A DNA stretch of 21,981 bases from JBDSTZ01 sp039927975 (GTDB lineage Bacteria; Pseudomonadota; Gammaproteobacteria; Burkholderiales; Burkholderiaceae_D). Position numbers and translations under genes: made by a program. This document shows, piece after piece, positions 16,203 through 21,981 of the stretch (its first letter is position 1; each line of letters starts with the position of its first letter). The stretch lies in NCBI GenBank assembly GCA_039927975.1, contig JBDSTZ010000173.1:1-21981 (forward strand), in the 5' to 3' direction. The notes beneath the pieces are model-generated. The model did no database searches, was not told the DNA's origin, and saw nothing but the letters and a program-made list of their open reading frames with translations.

Positions 16203-17246
16203 TCACGCCAGCGTCGATACCTCGTTCACGCCGGCAGTTGTACCCGCATCGTCTTGCTTGCCTGCCCACCTGCGGTTCAGATACATGCGCGCAGGCCGTT
16301 CCAGCAAGTAGTAGGAAGCGATCCCGGCCAACAGCGCCAGGCACACCGCCGGCAGCGGTCGCATACCATCGGTGGCAACGTAACGGTAGAACGGCTGCTG
16401 CCACAGATAAATCGAAAACGACCACATCCCCAGCTGCCGCAGCGGCCTGAACGACAATGCCGCATGCACCCAGGCTGGCGCGGCCGGCAGCAAATTGATC
16501 AGCAGCGCAAAGGCGCCAACGCCAACGATGGTGCCGACCGGCAGCGGCACCGACCACCACTGCAGCGCCAACCCGCCCGCCGCGAGCAAGGCCAACGGCA
16601 CAAAGTGCACGCGTGTTATATCGCGGTCCCGCAGCCACAACATCAGGAAGGCCGACATAAAGATGCCGTACGCCGATACCTCGGTGTGGATCCAGCGGTC
16701 GAACACCAGATGCTCGCCGGTGTAGCTAAACCAATGCACCAGGGCGCCGGCGCCGCACGCGGCGGCCAGCATGCCCACCGCCAGGCGCGCGCTGACGCCC
16801 TTCGCGCGCACCAGCAGCGCCGCCAGCGACAACAGAATGTAGCTGTGCTCCTCGACGCAGAGCGACCAGATGTGACCAAAGGGCATTACCGCCGCGCCCG
16901 GCGCGCCCGGAAAATAATTGATGACAAACAGCGCGGCGGCGGCCGTCTCGCGCCAGCTGACCGGCCTGCCGATCGCGCAATACGCGAGCACGATGCCGCC
17001 GATGAACACCAGCACGGTCGGAAAAATCCGCGCGATGCGGCGCTTGTAAAAGATCGGCAGCGGCGCCTTGTCGATGAACAGGACGCGCGCCATCAGGAAG
17101 CCCGACAGGACGAAAAACAGGTTGACGCCGAGCGCGCCCAGATTGATCCCGGCAAACGGGAAGAAGTGCCCGATCAGCAGCAGGCCGATCGCCAGGCCGC
17201 GCCAGCTGTCAAGGTATGGAAGGTAGGGTGAACCTGCATCGCTCAT
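16203..17246 (-). CDS. Acyltransferase 3 family membrane protein (OafA-like), copy C
   Basis: This inner-membrane acyltransferase of 347 residues has about ten hydrophobic helices. Motifs are YLDSWRGLAIGLLLIGHFF (conserved His27), GVNLFFVLSGFLMARVLF, KRRIARIFPTV, GHIWSLCVEEHSYILLS and a C-terminal YYLLERPARMYLNRR. The WSLCVEEHSY form is typical of the OafA/YrhL branch and differs from copies A (WSLSYEMFYY) and B (WTISFEFMCY). ATG 17246 (MSDAGSPYLPYLDSW) is preferred to a TTG at 17264, although no strong ribosome binding site is visible for either. It has no SGNH domain. It ends at the shared terminator with the cytochrome gene. Its substrate is unknown. Confidence 0.87.
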   Translation of the reverse strand: MSDAGSPYLPYLDSWRGLAIGLLLIGHFFPFAGINLGALGVNLFFVLSGFLMARVLFIDKAPLPIFYKRRIARIFPTVLVFIGGIVLAYCAIGRPVSWRETAAAALFVINYFPGAPGAAVMPFGHIWSLCVEEHSYILLSLAALLVRAKGVSARLAVGMLAAACGAGALVHWFSYTGEHLVFDRWIHTEVSAYGIFMSAFLMLWLRDRDITRVHFVPLALLAAGGLALQWWSVPLPVGTIVGVGAFALLINLLPAAPAWVHAALSFRPLRQLGMWSFSIYLWQQPFYRYVATDGMRPLPAVCLALLAGIASYYLLERPARMYLNRRWAGKQDDAGTTAGVNEVSTLA

Positions 17247-17354
17247 GGGTGCGCTCGGTGCCAACTGTTATTCTCAGCAGCAAGGATACCCGACGCCGCC
17301 CCCGGACAGCCAGCCCGCCGGCCCCGCGACCGCAATGAAACTGAAACGCCTACG

Positions 17355-17377
17355 AAAAAGGGCCACCGCAGTGGCCC
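17355..17377 (-). terminator. Intrinsic terminator of the M13 peptidase pair
   Basis: On the minus strand a perfect seven-pair stem GGGCCAC/GTGGCCC (17371-17377 with 17360-17366) with loop TGCG is followed immediately by five T. It lies 23 bases after the stop of the second peptidase gene. The rest of the 154-base gap (17247-17400) holds nothing else recognisable. Confidence 0.85.
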
Positions 17378-17400
17378 TCACGTACTGGATCAGCGAGCCC

Positions 17401-19470
17401 TTACCAGATAATCACCCGCTCCTTCGGCGCCAGATACATCTTGTCCCCCGGCTTGACCCCGAACGCCTCGTAAAACCCCGGCTGGTTTTTCAGCGTGCCG
17501 TTGGCGCGGAACTGCCCCGGCGAATGCGGGTCGTTCTTGAGCCGCTTGATCTGCTCCGGCTCGCGCATCTTGGTGCGCCACACCTGCGCAAAGCCCATGT
17601 AGAAGCGCTGGTCGCCGGTCATGCCGTCGATCACCGGCGCCTTCTTGCCTTTCAACGACAGCTTGTACGCCTTGTAGGCGATCGCCAGGCCCGAATTGTC
17701 GGCGATGTTCTCGCCCAGCGTCAGTTCGCCGTTGACGTTGTAGCCGGCCACCGGACTGTAGCCGTTGTACTGGTTCACCAGCATCTTGGTCTTGGCAGCG
17801 AAGTTCTTGTGGTCGGCCTTGCTCCACCAGTCGCGCAGATTGCCCACGCCGTCGTATTGCGCGCCCTGGTCGTCGAAACCATGGCTGATCTCGTGCCCGA
17901 TCACCGCGCCGATGGCGCCGTAATTGACCGCGTCGTCCGCGTTGGCGTCAAAGAATGGCGGTTGCAGGATCGCCGCCGGGAACACGATCTCGTTCATCTC
18001 CGGGTTGTAATAGGCGTTCACCGTCTGCGGCGTCATGCCCCACTCCTCGCGGTCGATCGGCCGTCCCAGCTTGTTCAACTCGCGGTTCGACTCGACCACC
18101 TTCGAGCGCATCACATTGCCCACCAGGTCGTCGCGCGCGACCACCAGTGCCGAGTAATCCTTCCACTTGTTCGGGTAGCCGATCTTCGGCGTGAACTTGG
18201 CCAGCTTGGCCTGCGCCTCGCGCTTGGTCGCAGGGCTCATCCAGTCGAGCTTGTCGATGCTCAGCTTGTAGGCCGCCAGCAGGTTCTTCACCAGCGCCTC
18301 CATGCGCGCCTTGCGGTCGGCCGGGAAGTGCTGCTCGACGTACAGCTTGCCGATGCTCTCGCCCATCGCGTCGGCCACCGCATTGACACCCCGCTCCCAG
18401 CGCGGCTTCATCGCCGTCACGCCCGACAGCACCGGTCCGGTAAACGCGAATTCCTCGTCGACGAAAGGCTTCGACAGCAGCGGCGCATAAGCGCTGATCA
18501 GGCGCAGCTGCAGGTAAGCCTTGATGGTATCGAGCGGCGTCTTGTTCGACAGCTCGGCGAAGCCTTTCAGATAGCTCGGCTGGCTGACGATCACATACGT
18601 CGTCTTGGCGCTGATGCCGGCCGCGTCCAGGTAGGCCTTCCAGTCGTAGCCCGGCGCCAGCGCGGCCATCTTGCCCAGTTCGACCTTGTTGTAGGTCTTG
18701 ATCGGATCGCGGTTCTGCACATTGGTCCACTGCACGCGCGCGATCTCGGTCTCGAAGTCGACGATCGCCTTGGCGTCCGCGCCGGCCTGCTTGTCGCCGG
18801 CCAGCGCCAGCAGCCGTTCGACGTGCGCCAGGTACTTGGCGCGCACATCGCTCAACTTGGCGTCGTCGGTCTTGAGGTAATAGTCGCGGTCCGGCATGCC
18901 CAGGCCGCCCTGGTAGATGTCTGCCACGTACTTGGTCGAATCCTTGCCGTCCTGGTGGATGCCGAAGTCGTAAGGCACGCCCACGCCGATCTTGCCCAGG
19001 TGGGCGATCAGTGCCGGCAGTTCGGCCTTGTCCTTCACCGCCGCGATCTTCGCCAGTTCGCCGTTGATCGGCGCGATGCCCAGCTCGTCGGCGCGTTTTT
19101 CATCGACAAAGCTGGCGTAGAAATCGCCGATGCGCTGGGCGTCGCTGCCGGCCGCGCGGTTCGGGTTATTCGCCGCCGCCTCGATGATCGCGCGCAGCTG
19201 CGGCTGGGTATCGTCGCGCAGTTTGTGGAACGAGCCCCACACCGCCTTGTCGCCGGGGATCTCGGTCGTCTTGAGCCACTTGCCATTGAGGTGGGTGAAA
19301 AAATCGTCCTGCGCGCGCACGCTCGGCTCGGTGTATTCCTGCGCGATGCCGCTCGCCAGCGGCGCCTTGGCGCTTTGCATGGCGGCAGCCACTTTCGGCG
19401 CCGGCTCGGCGGCCTGGGCGAACGCCGCCATCAGGCTCAGACTCAACGCGGTCAATAAAAACGGTTTCAT
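17401..19470 (-). CDS. Secreted M13-family zinc metallopeptidase (PepO/neprilysin-like), copy 1
   Basis: This exported zinc endopeptidase acts on oligopeptides. It has 689 residues, the normal length of bacterial PepO-type members. A signal peptide (1-20, cleavage near AQA|AEP) is followed by the M13 N-terminal domain (about 45-430; VRAQDDFFTHLNGKW, MPDRDYYL) and the catalytic domain. Key residues are zinc ligands His526 and His530 with catalytic Glu527 in VIGHEISHGFDD, third ligand Glu587 and Asp591 in GENIADNSG, the substrate-binding NAYY near 485, and the C-terminal RANGTL...F.EAFGV...DKMY segment ending in Trp. ATG 19470 has AAGGAG five bases upstream. It lies 25 bases after copy 2 with no terminator between them, so the two are probably co-transcribed. 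All catalytic residues are intact. Confidence 0.95.
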   Translation of the reverse strand: MKPFLLTALSLSLMAAFAQAAEPAPKVAAAMQSAKAPLASGIAQEYTEPSVRAQDDFFTHLNGKWLKTTEIPGDKAVWGSFHKLRDDTQPQLRAIIEAAANNPNRAAGSDAQRIGDFYASFVDEKRADELGIAPINGELAKIAAVKDKAELPALIAHLGKIGVGVPYDFGIHQDGKDSTKYVADIYQGGLGMPDRDYYLKTDDAKLSDVRAKYLAHVERLLALAGDKQAGADAKAIVDFETEIARVQWTNVQNRDPIKTYNKVELGKMAALAPGYDWKAYLDAAGISAKTTYVIVSQPSYLKGFAELSNKTPLDTIKAYLQLRLISAYAPLLSKPFVDEEFAFTGPVLSGVTAMKPRWERGVNAVADAMGESIGKLYVEQHFPADRKARMEALVKNLLAAYKLSIDKLDWMSPATKREAQAKLAKFTPKIGYPNKWKDYSALVVARDDLVGNVMRSKVVESNRELNKLGRPIDREEWGMTPQTVNAYYNPEMNEIVFPAAILQPPFFDANADDAVNYGAIGAVIGHEISHGFDDQGAQYDGVGNLRDWWSKADHKNFAAKTKMLVNQYNGYSPVAGYNVNGELTLGENIADNSGLAIAYKAYKLSLKGKKAPVIDGMTGDQRFYMGFAQVWRTKMREPEQIKRLKNDPHSPGQFRANGTLKNQPGFYEAFGVKPGDKMYLAPKERVIIW

Positions 19471-19495
19471 GTGTTCTCCTTGGTTTTCTTGTGAA

Positions 19496-21538
19496 TTACC
19501 AGATAATCACGCGCTCGGTGGGCGCGAGATACATTTTGTCGCCTTCCTTGACGCCGAAGGCTTCGTAAAATTTGGACTGATTGGTCAGTGCGCCGTTCGC
19601 GCGGAACCGCCCCGGCGCGTGCGGATCGGTCTTGATCCGCACGATCTGCTCCTCTTCGCGCATCTTCACGCGCCACACCTGCGCATAGCCCATGAAGAAT
19701 CGCTGGTCGCCGGTGAGGCCGTCGATCACCGGCGCCGGCTTGCCGCCGAGCGAAAGCTGCCAGGCCTTGTAGGCAATCGCCACGCCCGAATTATCGGCGA
19801 TATTTTCGCCCAGGGTGAGCGCGCCGTTGACCTGGTAGCCGGGCAGCGGGCTGTAGGCGTCGTACTGTTTGGTCAGCATCGCGGCCTTGGCCTTGAAGCG
19901 CGCGCGGTCTTCCAGCGTCCACCAGTCGCGCAGGTTGCCGTCGCCGTCGGACTGGCTGCCCTTGTCGTCGAAACCGTGGCTGATCTCGTGGCCGATCACC
20001 GCGCCGATGGCGCCATAATTGACGGCGTCGTCGGCGCCCATGTCGAAAAACGGCGGCTGCAGGATCGACGCCGGAAACACGATCTCGTTCATCGTGCCGC
20101 GATAGTAGGCGTTCACGGTTTGCGGCGTCATGCCCCACTCGCCGCGGTCGATCGGCTTGCCAAGCTTGTTGACGTCGCGCTGGTATTCAAAAGCGTGGGC
20201 GCGCATCACGTTGCCGACCAAGTCGTCGCGCTTGATGGTCAGCGCGCCGTAGTCGCGCCACTTGTCTGGGTAGCCAATCTTCGGCGAAAACTTGGCCAGC
20301 TTGGCCTGCGCTTCCTTCTTCGTTTCAGGCCCCATCCAGTCGAGCGTGTCGATGCTTTGCTTGTAGGCGGCCAGCAGATTGGCCACCAGCTGCTGCATGC
20401 GCGCCTTGCGCTCGGCCGGGAAGTGCTTGGCCACATAGCGCTTGCCAAGCGCTTCGCCGAGCGCGCTTTCGACGACATCGACGCCGATCTTCCAGCGCGG
20501 CCTTTGTTCGGTCACGCCGGTCAGCACCGTGCCGTAGAAGGCGAAGTCGGTGTCGACGAAGTCCTTCGACAGGTAAGGCGCGTAGGCGCGCAGCAGCTGC
20601 CAGGAGAAGTAGGCCTTCCAGCTGGCCAGCTCGGTGTTTTCCAGCAGCTGATTAAAGCCCGTCAGATAGCTGGGCTGGAACACGATCACGTAATCGGTCT
20701 TGTTGGCCACGCCGGCGGCGGCCAGCGCGCCCTTCCAGTCGTAGCCCGGCGCCAGCGCGGCTAGGCCGGCCATGTCGCGCTTGTTGTAGCGCTTGACCGG
20801 ATCGCGGTTTTCCACCTTGGTCCACTGGGCCCGGGCCAGCGCGGTTTCGAGCGCGAGGATCGCCTTGGCGTCGCTCGCGGTGTCCTTGCCGCCGGCCAGC
20901 GCCAGCATCGCGGCGATGTGGCGTTCATACTTCGCGCGCACCTCGGAAAGGCGGCTGTCGTCCTGCTTCAGGTAGTAGTCGCGGTCGGGCATGCCGAGGC
21001 CGGACTGGGTGATGACAGCGGCGTAGCGCGTGCTTTCACGCGCGTCCTGGTCGACCCCCAGCTCGTACGGCACCGCCACGCCGATCTGCGCCAGGTGCGC
21101 GATCAGGGCCGGAATCGCCTTCTTGTCGCGCAGCGCGTTGATGCGCGCGAGCTCGCCGCTGAGCGGCCGGTAGCCCTGGGCCTCGGCGCGCCGCTGGTCC
21201 ATGAAGCTGGCGTACAGGTCGCCGATCTTTTGGGCCTCGCTGCCAGCGCCGGCCTTGGCGGCGGCATGCTGGTCGGCCTCGATCAGTTCGCGCAGCTGCG
21301 GCTTGACGTCGTCGCGCAGCTTGGCAAAACTGCCCCAGCTGGCCTTGTCCGACGGGATGACGGCGGTGGCGAGCCATTTGCCATTGAGGTAGGTGAAGAA
21401 ATCGTCCTGCGCGCGGATTGCGGGGTCGATGTACTGGGTCTCGATGCCGGAGTACGGCGCAGGCGGCGGCGCGCCGTCGGCGGCCACGGCGAAGGCACTG
21501 GCCAGTCCGAGGGCCAGGATGCTGAGGGGTCGTTTCAC
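19496..21538 (-). CDS. Secreted M13-family zinc metallopeptidase (PepO/neprilysin-like), copy 2
   Basis: This paralogue of the next gene has 680 residues from GTG 21538. It has a signal peptide (1-20, MKRPLSILALGLASAFAVAA), the M13 N-terminal domain, and a catalytic domain with His517, Glu518 and His521 in VIGHEISHGFDD, the third ligand Glu578 in GENIADNSG, NAYY near 476, and the same C-terminal ending YLAPTERVIIW. The two proteins align almost without gaps in the catalytic half: the spacing from the second His to the third ligand is 57 residues in both. GTG 21538 is chosen because AAGGA sits five bases upstream and a signal peptide follows directly; the open frame extends 24 codons further but those are not signal-like. 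It is the first gene of the pair. Paralogue specificity probably differs, which is inference. Confidence 0.94.
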   Translation of the reverse strand: MKRPLSILALGLASAFAVAADGAPPPAPYSGIETQYIDPAIRAQDDFFTYLNGKWLATAVIPSDKASWGSFAKLRDDVKPQLRELIEADQHAAAKAGAGSEAQKIGDLYASFMDQRRAEAQGYRPLSGELARINALRDKKAIPALIAHLAQIGVAVPYELGVDQDARESTRYAAVITQSGLGMPDRDYYLKQDDSRLSEVRAKYERHIAAMLALAGGKDTASDAKAILALETALARAQWTKVENRDPVKRYNKRDMAGLAALAPGYDWKGALAAAGVANKTDYVIVFQPSYLTGFNQLLENTELASWKAYFSWQLLRAYAPYLSKDFVDTDFAFYGTVLTGVTEQRPRWKIGVDVVESALGEALGKRYVAKHFPAERKARMQQLVANLLAAYKQSIDTLDWMGPETKKEAQAKLAKFSPKIGYPDKWRDYGALTIKRDDLVGNVMRAHAFEYQRDVNKLGKPIDRGEWGMTPQTVNAYYRGTMNEIVFPASILQPPFFDMGADDAVNYGAIGAVIGHEISHGFDDKGSQSDGDGNLRDWWTLEDRARFKAKAAMLTKQYDAYSPLPGYQVNGALTLGENIADNSGVAIAYKAWQLSLGGKPAPVIDGLTGDQRFFMGYAQVWRVKMREEEQIVRIKTDPHAPGRFRANGALTNQSKFYEAFGVKEGDKMYLAPTERVIIW

Positions 21539-21586
21539 GTATGTCCTTGTGGGGCAATAAAAAAGGCGGCTCGTGGCCGAGGGCAA

Positions 21587-21616
21587 AATGTAACATACCC
21601 TCGGGTGCACGATAAA
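21587..21616 (-). promoter_or_regulatory. Possible promoter of the M13 peptidase pair
   Basis: On the minus strand an extended -10 (TG-T-TACATT, hexamer 21587-21592) has a weak -35 TTTATC (21611-21616) 18 bases upstream. The leader would be about 40 bases. It is the best candidate in the gap but matches consensus poorly. Confidence 0.3.
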
Positions 21617-21668
21617 GCCCCTTCATGCCGAAAGCACAAACGACTATCCCGTAAGATCCGTCGTCGCC

Positions 21669-21740
21669 GTTACCTCCGTCGTTGTCGTTACCTCCGTCGC
21701 TGCCGTTACCTCCGTCGTTGCCGTTACCTCCGTCGCTGCC
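21669..21740. repeat. 18-bp tandem repeat, four full units plus a partial one
   Basis: Four consecutive units of GTTACCTCCGTCGYTGCC begin at 21669, 21687, 21705 and 21723, with a partial degenerate unit before them (about 21656-21668). The units differ at one or two positions, alternating TTG and CTG near the end. The unit length is a multiple of three, so frames stay open through it on both strands, but no convincing gene covers it. Confidence 0.85.
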
Positions 21741-21747
21741 GCCACCC

Positions 21748-21825
21748 CGTCATTCCCGCGCAGGCGGGAATCCATAGCGCCTATGCGCAGCGATGCAATA
21801 GGTTCCCGCCTGCGCGGGAACGACG
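21748..21825. repeat. REP-like inverted pair (BIME-type element)
   Basis: Two palindromes, ATTCCCGCGCAGGCGGGAAT at 21752-21771 and GTTCCCGCCTGCGCGGGAAC at 21802-21821, sit in opposite orientation. Taken with their flanks (21748-21772 and 21801-21825) they form 25-base arms of an inverted repeat with two mismatches and a 28-base spacer. Elements of this sequence type are dispersed in many beta- and gamma-proteobacterial genomes between genes, where they may stabilise or terminate transcripts. The first palindrome also fits the pattern ATTCCC-N8-GGGAAT used to describe Neisseria dRS3 repeats. Confidence 0.85.
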
Positions 21826-21905
21826 AGCTTTTGGCGGAACCGGATGTCACGGGCAATCGATACGTACAGGCGAACGACGGGTTCAGGCCAACCACACGTT
21901 CAGCC

Positions 21906-21981
21906 TCACTGCCCCCCACCGCCCATCCCGCCACCCATTCCTCCACCCATTCCTCCACCCATTCCTCCGCCTTTCCCCCGC
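21906..21981 (-). CDS. 3' end of a gene for a protein with a Gly/Met-repeat tail (5' end outside window)
   Basis: Reading leftwards from the window edge, one frame encodes RGK followed by four units of the type GGGM and ends GGGGQ with TGA at 21906-21908. The underlying DNA is a near-perfect 12-bp tandem repeat. Gly/Met-rich tails of this kind close several unrelated proteins, so no function is assigned. The alternative is that this is non-coding repeat DNA; the in-frame stop placed just where the glycine-rich register ends favours a real C-terminus. Confidence 0.45.
   Translation of the reverse strand, partial: RGKGGGMGGGMGGGMGGGMGGGGQ

Larger units (their letters stand above)
21539..21905. 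other. 367-base non-coding, repeat-rich region upstream of the M13 pair
   Basis: This gap holds the candidate promoter of the M13 genes, the 18-bp tandem repeat and the REP-like inverted pair. Nothing recognisable was seen in 21826-21905. A minus-strand open frame here (21644-21958) is produced by the repeats and is not taken as a gene. Confidence 0.7.

Noticed and set aside
17245..20764. Long plus-strand open frames (737 and 544 residues) opposite the M13 peptidases
   Set aside because: They share similar meaningless text because the two underlying paralogues are similar; the minus strand carries complete M13 motifs, signal peptides and ribosome binding sites.
21669..21740. CRISPR array
   Set aside because: The repeat units are directly adjacent with no unique spacers, and no cas gene is in the window.
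21644..21958. 104-residue minus-strand open frame at the right end
   Set aside because: It reads through the REP palindromes (giving the familiar spurious FPRRREP and DSRLRGND strings) and the tandem 18-mer.

Overview
The window is GC-rich DNA with gene families typical of a beta-proteobacterium of the Oxalobacteraceae type (Massilia, Duganella, Janthinobacterium and relatives). This placement is inferred from gene content, from TATAAT-type promoters and from a CCA-encoding tRNA; no search was run. About nine tenths of the window is coding. The only non-coding stretches over 300 bases are 12088-12492 and 21539-21905.

Region 1 (1-12087) is part of an exosortase A (XrtA/PEP-CTERM) exopolysaccharide locus. 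On the plus strand lie the end of a hydrolase of the exosortase-A-associated 'hydrolase 1' family, a GT4-type glycosyltransferase and a small exported TPR protein. Facing them on the minus strand, in transcription order, are a TviB/WbpO-type UDP-sugar dehydrogenase, a TviC/WbpP-type 4-epimerase, a polyprenyl-phosphate sugar-1-phosphate transferase of the PEP-CTERM-associated family, the sensor kinase PrsK, the sigma-54-dependent regulator PrsR and a very long VanZ-like membrane protein. Together they could make UDP-GalNAcA (or the GlcNAc/GalNAc intermediates), load the first sugar on the lipid carrier, extend it, and control the system through PrsK/PrsR. A well-formed sigma-70 promoter sits just upstream of the dehydrogenase. 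No exosortase and no protein with a PEP-CTERM tail is present, so the rest of the system must lie elsewhere, probably to the left.

Region 2 (12493-17264) holds three different membrane acyltransferases of the acyltransferase-3 (OafA-like) family, all on the minus strand. A tRNA-Arg(CCG) gene and a plus-strand gene for a membrane-anchored cytochrome c with two haem domains lie among them. Two clear intrinsic terminators punctuate the region, one of them symmetrical and shared by convergent genes.

Region 3 (17355-21538) is a tandem pair of paralogous secreted M13 (neprilysin/PepO) zinc metallopeptidases 25 bases apart, ending in a strong terminator.

Region 4 (21539-21981) is non-coding and repeat-rich: an 18-bp tandem repeat, then a pair of inverted REP-like palindromes, then the 3' end of a minus-strand gene encoding a Gly/Met-repeat tail that runs off the window.

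Most genes belong to described families. The points most worth a second look are the double-length VanZ protein with its gene overlaps, the cluster of three acyltransferases, the tandem M13 pair and the repeat structures.
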